Source: Rhabditophanes sp. KR3021 | Taxonomy: Eukaryota > Nematoda > Chromadorea > Rhabditida > Alloionematidae | DNA: 64,000 nt | Assembly (NCBI GenBank): GCA_963281155.1 | Contig: CAUJLY010000006.1 | Coordinates: 5,828,001 to 5,892,000, forward strand | Reading direction: 5' to 3' | In this document: one piece after another, positions 12,808 to 23,960 of the stretch | Position numbering within the stretch: the first letter of the stretch is position 1 | Layout: the number at the start of each line of letters is the position of its first letter | Notes under the pieces: model-generated | Database searches by the model: none | Told to the model about the DNA's origin: nothing | Seen by the model: the letters and a program-made list of their open reading frames with translations, nothing else | Made by a program: the position numbers and the translations under genes

Positions 12808-15048
12808 GACTAACAAATATCCGAATTCTCTGGAAAATTTATCTAAATAAAAAATATATTGATATAAGGAGATTTAAAAAATGCTATATTTAGTCAAATG
12901 TTCACATTACCAATTGAAGCACAATTGATGTACTAATCGGGGTAGGATATAGCGGATGTATAACAACAAAACAAACAGAAGAGCAAATAGAAAGTCAAGA
13001 ACAATTATGAGCAAAATGCAGTCGAGTCTATAGGTTATAATGTTACATCTTCTGCTGTTACAATACAAATGTTAATGCAATGAAAGATTATTATTAGTCA
13101 ATTAGTTTAGTAATCTACCATAGTGAGCATGTACCAAAGAAATTATTTTGTTTAGAATAAGCACCATGGAAGAAGACTATTACAATAACAAACGCCTTTC
13201 AATTCCATTTAAGAAGGCCGAGCTAAGTTCGATTGCCCTTAATCCCCGTTGTTTATACATACTTATGCAAAAATTAATCTTAAAACATAAGTTTACATGT
13301 ATTATAACAAATTTACTTGTTATTTTCATTTGTTCCCTTAAAATATCTGTAGTAATTGTTAAAATTATGTTGATCCTGAACATATGATATTCAAAACAAT
13401 TTTTTGAAACAAATTAGTTGGTTATTATGTCCATACGTGAATGTAAGTGGTTTAATTGACATTACAAAAACATAAAATTGTCTTAAAGCTTGGGAAACAT
13501 AATAACTATGTATTTCTTCCTGAAGTTTCGTAAAATCCATAAATGCATTTTTCTTTTCAAAACAACATCTCGAATATTAACAATATTTGTAATACTGGCA
13601 CCAACTGATTTAAGTGAAACATACACAAATTCAAGCTGAGAATGAGCAGCGGCTTTTGTTCTTCATCAACATTTGGGTTAATGAGTTAAGAGTAAAACTA
13701 AGGTGAATCATTAAAGATGAAAAATGCAAATCTTAAAAGAATGACTCTGAATAGATGTGGCTGTAGTTACTGCTTTGTCTGACAATTTAATTTTAGTCAA
13801 TTCCATGTCTTTTTGAAACAATTCAGGAGTCTATGATTTGGAGGCAGACTGAAGATCAACAAAATCCATTAAAGCAGTCAATGATCTCTTGTCAGCTTGA
13901 ATGGCAAATTCTTGTAGATACAATGAACAATACTGCTATTGAACTACAGGTTTTATATACACTGTTTTTAATACTAAGTGTTCATTATTTAAAACTTCTT
14001 TTCTCTTTTTCTCAAAAACATTCTTTGTCGTTTTAATAAAAATAAATACAATAAAGCGCTGTCTGCTAATTAAGTTTTTTTAAAAGTTTCACCAATTACT
14101 TTTTCGGAAAAATTAGAATTAAAATATATTACCCGACCATTTTTTACAATTTTATATAACTTGCATAACAGTCTTTACGAAAATGACTACCATTTTTAAT
14201 GATAGTATATATCAAAAAATTGCAATTATTTGATATTATTAAAGAACTGAAAAATTGGTCGAAAGTGGCACTACGGGTTTGGGATGTTTGCTGTATAAGA
14301 AAACTAAAAATATAAATTTGGAGATAAAACAGTATACTATGTCTTAATGAGTATCAAAGTCTCCATCTGATAGGGCTATTTTAAGAAGCGTGAGGTTATT
14401 CTGTGATATCAGAATATTCTTCAAGATGGATAAATTGATCTTTAAATTTTCAACACTATTTGGCGGCATTAGACTGCCTGAGGATAGTCAAAAAATATTT
14501 TAAGTTGGAAATTATATTTATACTTTAATAAGTGCCAAAATGGTCACCTCATTAGAACATTTTAAGGAGTAGTGAGGCCATTAATATAACTTTAGATTCT
14601 TCTTAAATGTGGATGTATTGTCCAATGAAGTTTAATAATCATTTCAAGTTGTTAGAGTATACAATATGAGTTAAAAGATTTGAAGTTATACATAATGTCT
14701 CCAAAAAAAGTTTAAAATACTTTCTGATAAATTTATTCAGTTATAAAGTTGATATTTATCTGTTTCGAATTTTTCAAATCATTATATGCTTTACTAGAGG
14801 AAAACTAGGACTAATATTTTATTTCTAAGTTGAGGTTATTATTTAAGATTGTGGAGAAACTATTGTAGATTAGGTTAATGGTAAATAAATAATTTGTACA
14901 TAAAAGCGTTTATTTTAAATTACTTGAAAATTATCAAAATGTTTCATAATAAGCATATTAATCACAAATGGAAACGAAAAATATATGTAATTCAAAGCAA
15001 TTATATTAAAAAAGCAATCTTATCAAAATTTGAACCAATCCGCCCTTC
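12808..15048. other. Intergenic region, partly relic coding sequence
   Basis: This stretch holds the decayed reverse-strand coding relic at 13340-13960, listed separately. From 14250 to 14890 the plus strand is noticeably G-richer (many GAGG, GGATG and AAGTTG words) without a long open frame; I do not know what it is. The rest is AT-rich with no recognisable feature. Confidence 0.4.
13340..13960 (-). pseudogene. Broken coding relic of unknown family
   Basis: Reading the minus strand, protein-like segments occur in successive frames. About 13926-13834 reads Q-E-F-A-I-Q-A-D-K-R-S-L-T-A-L-M-D-F-V-D-L-Q and stops at a TAG (13831-13833). The same frame continues T-P-E-L-F-Q-K-D-M-E-L-T-K-I-K-L to about 13700. 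About 13631-13560 reads E-F-V-Y-V-S-L-K-S-V-G-A-S-I-T-N-I-V-N-I. About 13555-13420 reads F-E-K-K-N-A-F-M-D-F-T-K-L-Q-E-E-I-H-S-Y. The helical, charged composition and frame changes suggest a gene fragment with stop and indel damage. Some breaks could instead be small introns (a TTCTCAG acceptor lies near 13635). I could not name the family. It overlaps no other gene. Confidence 0.4.
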
Positions 15049-15668
15049 TTAGCTAACGGCCATTACAAATTCTTAAAAAATTATTAAAAATAAATAATAA
15101 AATATAATTACCGTTAAAACTAATTTTACCATCTCCATCGACGTCAGCTTCTTTGAATAGTTGATTAATTACATGTTTGGGGTAAAAAGCTCCTAAGGAC
15201 AATTCTTTTACTATCTTCGTCATTTCTTCTCTCTCAATAAATCCATCGTTATCCTAAAAAGAGGCATTAATTGTTGACAAAAAATGTAAAGGATACCTTG
15301 TCGAACATTCGAAATTGCTCCTTAAGCTGTTTTTCAGTGTATTTCATTTTATTTTCTTGATTCCTCATGAGTTCAATAAACTCATCAAATGTAATTACAC
15401 CATTTCCTTAAACATACACTATATCATAAATAACGTAACAACACTTACTGTCTTTATCTCCTTCATTCATAATCATGCGTAATTCAAGTTTTGATGGAAA
15501 GACACCACATTTATTCATTGCTTTTTGAAGCTCATCGGCGGTAATAAATCCATCATTGTTTGCATCAAAGAAACTGAATGAATTCTTATATTCTGTGGAT
15601 AATAAATAAACAATCTGTCAATTAATATCTTACTTACCCGCGATAACTTTGCTATCCATTTTTGTCAT
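15049..15668 (-). CDS. Calmodulin-like four-EF-hand calcium sensor
   Basis: Five short exons (15668-15638, 15592-15449, 15406-15297, 15253-15112, 15071-15049) splice through four introns of 40-45 bp with matching phases into exactly 149 residues, the usual calmodulin length. All four 12-residue loops are canonical: D-A-N-N-D-G-F-I-T-A-D-E, D-K-D-R-N-G-V-I-T-F-D-E, D-K-D-N-D-G-F-I-E-R-E-E and D-V-D-G-D-G-K-I-S-F-N-E. Each has Asp at 1, Gly at 6 and Glu at 12, so all four should bind calcium. The protein ends E-F-V-M-A-V-S. It diverges too much for the calmodulin orthologue, so it fits the calmodulin-like (cal) group; a cytosolic calcium sensor is the likely role. The start at 15668 is chosen because a TTTTAG acceptor lies 9 bp upstream; a second in-frame ATG is at 15659. 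It stands alone, with 5 kb of noncoding DNA upstream. Confidence 0.9.
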
Positions 15669-18600
15669 AGACTTGCGCTAAAATAAGTTAAAAAAATTAA
15701 TACTAATGAAAATGCCTAAGACAACACAACTATGGGCACGGCTTTATTAGAATGAAATGTTTAAAAGAGCATTTCCTTATATATACAACTAGCCATGTAT
15801 TGTATTTATCATTCTTCTAATTATGTTTTTGCCCCATCACCTCCCACATATTTTTCAAGATTTAAATTATTGGGCTTGAAAACGTACTTCTAAACGTGAA
15901 TTAAAATATTTTGACTTCTGCCGAAAAAACGAACCTTTTTTCACTTATGGCAATATTTAGACATGACAAACAAATTAATGGATACGAATGTCCTCATTTT
16001 TATTAAATACATTGAGTACAACTTTTATTTTTATGATGCCGACTTCTTAAACTAATAATCACCCGAAATTAAGAAATTGTCTAATCTTATTAACTAAAAA
16101 TAACGAATCTTACTGGCTTCAAAATAAGGAAGAACAATTCCATTTGTTAAACATGTAAAACTGACGAGAATAAAAAGCAAAAACATATAAAAGCTCTTAC
16201 AAAACATATTAAAAATTAGGTTTTATATGAACAACTTATTTAGTGTTAAGCACATCTTTAGCTTAATATAAAAAAGAAAGTCAAATACTTTTAACAGCCT
16301 AATATTTTACTAAATTACAATGCCTTCTGAAATTGAAAACTTTACATTTAAAAGCAATTGTACATTAAAAATAACATTTTGCAAAGCTTTAACCATATCA
16401 ATCAAAAATCAAATTTTGAATTTATTCCTAAATTTAATGCATGCTTAATTTAAGAATTATGTTAAAATGAAGCGTTTTAGTGTAACATGTTGCCCATATT
16501 TTTATAAGTATAAGTAAGTGACGAATAACTTGTGTGCATATTCAAGAACATAATAAAATTCATTTTATGCCAAAAGAATCAAGCACATTAAAATATAAAA
16601 CTCATAACTTTTACATCAAGTATGTTGCTGGTTTATCCCAAACTTAAGATGCTAGAGTCATTTTATAAAAGTTGACTCCAGAACCATAAAATAAAACAAT
16701 TAATCCTTCTGTTTTTTATCAAAATGATATTAAGCATTAAAATAATATTTATGTTAGTACCAATTGAACGTTTGGCCAGAAATCAAATGACTCAACAGTT
16801 CTCTGAAAAATTTAAATAAACTAACACCATTCAGTCTTTTGTCTATTAACAATGCGTAGTAGGCATTTTTGGATTATTTTATTAGTTAAATATCCAACGC
16901 TCATCATCAACTTTGATTTCAATTTGCCTACATAAAAATAATACGATAATGGCTAGATGTTTGCTAACAGTGGTATTAAAGCTAAATTACACTAGTCATT
17001 TGAACTACAGAAAATAATTGTAATTTGATTAAACAAACAAATAGGAGAAAAATTATCTATTTTCTGTGAGAAACTGAAATGCTTTCCTATTTTTGATAAA
17101 TGAAACAAAATCTATGGCAACAGAAAATGATTAATAAATGGATTTGGTTTTACATTAATAAAGAATTATTTTAGTAAATTAACAAACTTCATTAGATTTA
17201 ACATATTAAAATGAGCATTAATATTATATTATTACATAAATGCATTATTCTTGAAATCATTTTTTTAATAATTTTTTTACAACTTTTATTAATTGCTTAC
17301 AAATAGCCATGTACGAGCATTTGCAAAAAAACTCTTCTTGAAAGCTTAATATATTTGAAATAATAATAAATCAACGTAAGTGTATGCTCATATGTTCTTT
17401 TTGGTTTGCAAACCCTAACATCACTTATTCTTTAATTGTTTTAACATACATAATTTCTTTTACAAAATGCGCTCTAATTGCCATCACTGAATCTGTTTAA
17501 AGTAATTTAATTATTTTTGTTTCCAATATTAAGAACTATTTATACCACTTAATTTATGCTTTTATTTGATTTAATTTCCGGAATTTTAATATTTTTACTA
17601 AAAAAAGGCACGAATATTACTTTATGACATTTCTGAGGATTAGAGAATAAACTAAAAGTATAAAAGTGCCTATAATCTTCTTTATTACAGCTCATCAAAT
17701 TGTTTTAATGTTATAAAATGAAAAACCAATTTATCGTATTAACCGAATAATAAATCAGTTTTGATACGACTATTATGGTATTAAAGACTCTTTAAAGTGC
17801 ATACATTTCTTAAAAACCAAAACGCTTCAACTTTGTTACAGTTGATCTGTCAAATAGCTGAAATTGATCAAACTCATTTAAATGAGCCTATTAACTCACA
17901 ATTTTTTTCAATATTAACCACAACAGAAAGTTGTTTAGCAGCATAATAAAATCTTTTAAATGTGATTTATCATTATAATTATTATATATACTCAATCAAA
18001 TTTACTGTCTTTCTGTGCTCTAGTATCATTTAGATCAATTACTTGAAAAAACATAACCTTTTTGATTAACGGATTAAGATTTATTGTTTGTACATCTTTT
18101 GATCAACGACCACTAAAAATTCAAAAAATGTCATAGAATGTCGAATTTGTTGCTGGTATTTGAATTTTTTTGAAGCGTTATTTGCAAGCTAAAATGATAA
18201 ATTAATTTTTGGCATATGTCACTTATGACAAATTTTATCTCTTATAATTTGTTGTTGATTATATTTCTTATAAAACATAAATTTAGACACAATTTTAAGC
18301 AAGCTCATTAGTAAATATTTTCCATAATAACAAGCACAGAAAACAAGAACTCACAAAGTATTTTACCTAATATTATTGTTTTTAACGTAAATCCGGATAA
18401 AAAAATACTTTATTTTGACAAAATATGGAGAAATATAATGTGTCTCTTGTTTGTCACAATTCACCAACTATTAATAAATTTCATGTCAATTACCGTTTAA
18501 GCGATTTCGTTCACATGAATTTATATATACAAATCACTTGCCAATGACACAAGAATTTTGTCAACGAAGTAATTGATCAAGCCTTATCAATCAAGTCAGC

Positions 18601-20781
18601 GACTATAATTAGAAATTATTACAATAAAATAAGAAGAATGTAGAAATTAATTGTTTCATTAAGTAAAGACCACTAAAATTAAAACCGGAAACATAGACTA
18701 ATCTATTAAAAAATGGCTTCGGTTCATGTTGCACTCGGTGATATAGTATTTTAATTTGTTTTAAATTACTAATCGGTGTATTTTACCTTACATTTTGCTA
18801 AACTTGGGAGCAATTTTTGTCTTGTGCAAATCACGTTCCTAATCATTTTAATATTCAGTATGTTTTACTTTTGATTGCGAATGTAATTTACAAAGTAAAA
18901 TAATTTTGCACATATTTCATATATCGAATCGTCTCATGCAAAGACAGATATGAAAATGAATTTTTGTAAAATTAAATATGCCAAGGCAACTGAATTGAAG
19001 GCTAAGCAAGACACTTAGACTGAAACGATGCAAATATAAAATAAATCGAAACGAATTAATAAAAGGTTATCCAAAGCTTACACGTGAATGTTAGGTATAA
19101 ATTAAGGAAACACTATTATATTTACTTTTGTAATAGAACTCAATGAACAAGGCCAAACGTTGCTTGTAACTTGGGGACAACCTATTCAAATTAAGTCAAC
19201 ATCACTTAATATTAACTTTTTTGTGTAGAATTATAGTACCCGATATTTTAATTTTTCAATTGTTTTTAATTAAGCATTTAAGTCAACTAATGTTAATTCG
19301 TTTTTTCCCGAAATTTATTTATCTCCAACTGTTATAAGAGATGATAAATCATGTGAATCTGAAATTTCTATTTGTTTATTAGCGAATAAAGTATTACATT
19401 TCACTTACTTTATAAGATAAGTTGGAAGACGTTTGCTTGAATCTTAATTTAATCTAATTGCTCAGTTCGATCTTTAATTTTAATTAAATAAGTTTAATCC
19501 AGTATGTTAACTTTAATTAAAAGTTCAAATAATTGAAATCTCTTCATGTTTTTGATAAATAAGTTTTTCTGTCAACTACTTGCAATGATAAAGGTCGATA
19601 ATCACCATAATAGAATGTCTTAAGATTAAATGTAAATATAATGTAAATTCGGTATAAAATGTAATAACTTTCCCAATCAAATCATATTACCTTCTCTAAT
19701 ATAACAATCTCTAGGTAGACTTTTCCTCCAAATTTACAAGTGTGTTTTGTTATATCTATTTAAGGTAGGCTGGTTAAATAATCTTGCAGTGTTAGAATGG
19801 TTATAATTAGAATGCGTTTCCGACAATTCTTTTTATGTCTTACACAGTTCATCTTACTTGGTCAAAAATTGTATATAAAGCTCCTATGACAACATATTTT
19901 TAGTCATTTGTTAATTTATTTTACTTATCAAAACACATAAATATCCCAGTTGTACATAGCGAATTAAGAGATTCAGGTAACTGGCAACATTATTTTTGAA
20001 TTAAATAGTCATTTGCTTTATTGTAATAGATAAATCAAACATAATTTATCATGACTATATTTTTGTAAACTTACTTAACTTGCTATTTGTAAACTAACTT
20101 AACTTCGATATGTAAGTATGCTTCTAGATTAGAAAACATTTTTACCGCAATTATTTTAAATTAAATATTGAAATCATCTTATGATAATATTTTGATAAAC
20201 CATAACCTTGAATGTGATAGCGATCATAAAATTTGTATGATCGAAAAGTTTTTAACTGCGAGTTTATTCAAAAAAACTAATATATCTATCTCAATTACCT
20301 AATAGTACTTTATGTGTTATAATAAAAATTATGCGTAAGCAAGCTGCTGTGAAAGTATTAGTTGTGTAAATTTTGTTTTAAAAGGCGTTTAATCAAATTT
20401 AATGTTTATTTTTTATATCCCAAAAGTAATACCAAGTTGTGTTAAAAGTATCTAAATATAGCTATTGAAAGGAAGCGGGTCATTAGTCGGTTAAGGGTAA
20501 TCTTTTTGTGTCTCCGCCTTGGTATTTAATAATAATATATTACATGAATTGTATAATAGTGGAAAAAACTTTGCTTTTGTTCTGATAAACGATTAAACGG
20601 ACTTCCCACTTATACATTATCATTTGAGCATTCTATTTATAGGATCGTCCCCAACACAATAACATTTACATATCGTGAACTTTTACCTATATATTCAAAT
20701 CATTACATATTCGATTTCGAATTTTTACGCCTTTTAATCTTCTTTAAATACTATTTATTTTTTTGTTTTAATAGATATTAA
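15669..20781. other. 5.1 kb noncoding interval
   Basis: This is very AT-rich DNA between the calmodulin-like gene (-) and the transporter (+). I find no open frame above 60 codons, no recognisable tRNA or rRNA, and no clear repeat. It could hold promoters for both flanking genes, since it is the 5' side of each. A less AT-rich patch (about 20460-20525 and 20580-20660) just upstream of the transporter is the best candidate for its proximal promoter. Confidence 0.5.
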
Positions 20782-22469
20782 ATGGGAAAAGATACCATTC
20801 AAAATAACTCCAACGTTTCCTCAATTGAAGCAAATATGACTTCAGTTGATTTAAATCCTAACGCTGCCCCTGGTTCTAATTCTAATTCTGGTGGAATGAG
20901 CAAAATTGGCAGACGTTTATCTAGCGTTTCTCTTTCTATCCAAAGAAAGTTAAATATCAACCGTGAAGAAGGGGACTTCACCCTAGGTAGTTAATATATT
21001 TATATCACTGTCTAATATAGTAATACTTTTTAGGATGTATCAAAGTTTTCCACACCCGTACTCGTTTCTTCATGATGATTATGGTTTTATTTTGTCTCGC
21101 ATCAGTCTGGTCAAACATTTTAGCGTTCAATTTTGCAACGATTTGCATGCAACAACACGTTGTTGACAACAGTTCTACAAATGCAACTACAACAAGATCT
21201 CCCGATCAAAAGTATGTTATATTGAGTGGAGAAGACAAATCGTATCTAACAGCCGCTGTTGCAGCCTCGGCATTAATCGCAAACATTCCCGTGGTTACAT
21301 TAATTGGTAAATTCGGTGCTAGAACTGTTTACGCAGGCTTAGGCATTCTATCGGGAATTTCAACAATCCTTATGCCTTTAGCATTTGAATATGGGTTTTA
21401 TCAAGTTTTCGCTTTAAGAGTTCTTCAGGGTATTGCATTTGCTGGAAACTTCCCAGTTATTGGAGCGTTCTCATCAAAATGGACTTACTACAAGCAAAAT
21501 GGTTTATTCGTGTCATTCCTGGTAGCTTATGTACAATTTTCGCCAGCCATAACTATGCCAACATCGGGAGCATTGTGCACAAGTAGATGGGGATGGCCAT
21601 CAGTATTTTATGCTCATGGTGTCTTTGCAATTATTCTTTTCATCGTATATGGAATCTTTTACCGTAATTCCCCAGGAAAACATCCTTTCGTTGGAGAAAT
21701 TGAACTTAGAAAAATTGCTGTAGGCAAATCTGCTTGTTCTAAGGAAGATTTAAAGAGAATTCCATACGGGCCAATTCTTAAAACCGCCGCTGTTTGGGCC
21801 GTTTGGATTGCTGCAATTGGAAACTTTACCTGCGTCAATATGATGTTTTTGTTTTCACCAAATTATTTACACAAAGTACTTGGATTTGAAGTTAATAAGA
21901 CAGGCTTTTCAGCAGCAATTCCCCCAATTCTGCAGTTTACTCTTAAATTAGTTGCTGGATTCACTAGTGACAAAGTCAAATTCCTTTCCGAAACCAACAA
22001 ACTTAGAATGTACAATTCAATTGCCTTTGGAATGTCTGCCTTTTTCTTAGTTATCTTATCCTTCACACCATCAAAGTACAGTTCGGTTTGTTTAGTGCTC
22101 CTTGGTGCCTCTGCTGGCTTCCTCGGATTTACAACTGGAGGTTTCTTCAAGGCCGGGCCACTAATTTCCAAACATTATTCTCATTTCGTAACAGGAAATG
22201 TCTCACTCGGTATCACCATTACTATGCTTATTGTTCCGTTTATGGTTGGTGGCTTAGCTCCAAACAATACTGCTGAAGAATGGATGTGGGTATTTAATGC
22301 TACCGCAGCCGTATTAATCGTTACCAATGTTATATTCTGCATCATGGGATCAGCTGAACCGGCTTCCTGGACTACAGATGAATTTTCTAGAAACGCTTCT
22401 CGCAACAAAGTTTATAGCACGCAAGCTTCAGGCCGCCGTGAGTTTGCTCCTGAAGTCACTGTTGGTTAA
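20782..22469 (+). CDS. Major facilitator superfamily transporter, SLC17-like nematode clade
   Basis: Exons 20782-20986 and 21034-22469 (47 bp intron) give 546 residues. A Ser/Asn-rich cytosolic N-terminus (about 80 residues) is followed by about twelve hydrophobic segments. Between TM1 and TM2 is a loop rich in N-x-S/T sequons (N-N-S-S-T-N-A-T-T-T), as in SLC17-type anion transporters. Other family-like features are the L-I-G-K-F-G-A-R-T loop between TM2 and TM3 (MFS motif A position) and R-V-L-Q-G-I-A-F-A in TM4, close to the SLC17 R-x-x-x-G segment. Substrate cannot be read from sequence; SLC17 members move organic anions or phosphate. ATTTTAATAG ends 7 bp before the ATG, a plausible trans-splice site. 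AATAAA at 22613-22618 fits as poly(A) signal. Confidence 0.88.
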
Positions 22470-22849
22470 ATGATACTTTTGCAATTATATTATTCCCATT
22501 TCCTTATTAAGACATTTTGTATATAACCCATACACTATTTTCTAACTGACAAATCACCATCTTTCTTTCTTAACTTTTTCGTATTTTTACCAAACTTCAT
22601 ACTTTATATGCAAATAAATTTATATTAAAAAACCAATCATCATCAAAGTTGTTTACTATTTTTAAAGGATATTTATTTCCTGGAATGTTGTTATTGTTTT
22701 AAAACTATCAGAACAATTTAATTGGCAAAGGTTTTGAATTAACCTTGGTGTGTAAAATAGGATGGACCCCCTGCAAAAATAGGTATAAAAGGAAAGCGGA
22801 GGATGTTAATAATAAAAAAATATTTGTTATTTATTGCTTTGGAAAGAGT
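22470..22849. other. Spacer between transporter and dehydrogenase genes
   Basis: This 380 bp spacer contains the transporter poly(A) signal (22613-22618) and the TATA-like box of the dehydrogenase. The spacing is too long for a typical nematode operon, so the second gene probably has its own promoter. Confidence 0.5.
22784..22790 (+). promoter_or_regulatory. TATA-box-like element of the dehydrogenase gene
   Basis: TATAAAA lies 60 bp upstream of the ATG at 22850, at the expected distance for a short 5' UTR, and no good SL acceptor is seen in between. Confidence 0.45.
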
Positions 22850-23881
22850 ATGACTGTCAATCCGTTGAATGTTTTGATCACAGGAGCCAATACAGGGATA
22901 GGTATTGGATAATTTATTTATAATGGAATTAATTATCATTTATTTCAGGTTTCGAAACTGCAAGAGCACTCGCCAAAGGAGGAAACCATGTGACTTTAGC
23001 CTGCCGAAATGAAACTGCCGCGAAAATTGCGGTCGAAACAATTAAAAAGGAAATCCAAAACGAGGAAGTGGTTGTAACCTTTATTCAAATAGATTTATCT
23101 GATTTACAATCTGTAAAAAAATGCGCAAATGACATCATTAATTCAAAGTATGTTTTTGACATCATAATTCTTAATGCAGGAACTATGTTGCCAGAAAATA
23201 TTGTCACTAGAGACGGTTTTGAAACAACATTCCAAGTTAACTATCTTGCACAGTATTTACTTTTAAACATGATACTTGATAGCGACTACATGAATACAAA
23301 ACAAGTAAAAGTAGTTTGCTTAACTTCCATTTTGTACAAGTAAGTGATTAATTTAAACTGACAGTTTTAAAAATAACTTTTCCTTGCAAGTGTAAACTTT
23401 AGAAAATTTTAGATTATGCGGAAACTTTTTTACCCTGCCAACTACCTTTCTTAAATGGAGAAAATTTTCACACAATAGTTTAGTAAGCGAAACTGAAACA
23501 TCCATAAAAAGTACCAAATATCGGAAATGGAACTATTATGCCGCCAGTAAAGCTGCAGCCGCTATGTTAGCATATAATTTAAATCAAAGAGACAACATTT
23601 CCGCAGTATCTGTTCATCCTGGTTGTGTTAGAACGGCTATGACTTATAATATCAGTCCGAAAACGGAGAAAGGATTGAAAATCTTTAAGAGATATCTGAT
23701 TTCAGCTGAAGAGGCAGCTAACAATGTCGTTCTGGCTATTGAAGACTTAGATAGAAGTAAAAATCATTCAAAAATGTATCGTTCAGAAAAAAAATCGAAA
23801 AAACTTGATCGTAAAATCAGAAAAAAAGAGAACTGGGAAGCATTAAAAGAATATTCGGATAGAATGCTGGCTTCTCCTTAA
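22850..23881 (+). CDS. Short-chain dehydrogenase/reductase (retinol-dehydrogenase/WWOX-like)
   Basis: Exons 22850-22901, 22949-23339 and 23413-23881 give 303 residues. The first intron splits the cofactor motif, which reads T-G-A-N-T-G-I-G once spliced (Rossmann glycine motif). A basic residue follows beta strand 2 (L-A-C-R-N), which usually means NADP preference. L-N-A-G is present, and the catalytic motif Y-x-x-x-K reads Y-A-A-S-K. V-H-P-G-C-V-R-T follows as in classical SDRs of the retinol dehydrogenase/WW-domain oxidoreductase type (dhs genes in C. elegans). There is no signal peptide; the C-terminus is Lys-rich. The substrate is unknown, with a steroid, retinoid or lipid carbonyl most likely. 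The 3' end is only 80 bp from the stop codon of the convergent giant EGF/vWA gene. Confidence 0.9.
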
Positions 23882-23960
23882 ACGAATATTTATCAACAAC
23901 CAAATATATTATTTATCACTTTTAGTATTTTACTTCAACAATAAAAACAGACTTTTAAAA

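Noticed and set aside
13166..13387. Plus-strand 73-residue frame starting M-E-E-D-Y-Y-N-N-K-R with a hydrophobic tail
   Set aside because: The hydrophobic part comes from AT-rich DNA, both strands are open here, and no splice partner or promoter is seen. Possible, but unsupported.
13833..14036. Plus-strand 67-residue frame
   Set aside because: It overlaps the minus-strand relic, whose reading is more protein-like.
15669..20781. tRNA, rRNA, spliced-leader RNA or known microRNA genes in the long gaps
   Set aside because: I looked for T-loop-like GGTTCRA, SL1-type and familiar miRNA seeds (let-7, lin-4, miR-1, miR-71, miR-124) by eye in the larger gaps and found no convincing match. A covariance-model search would be decisive.
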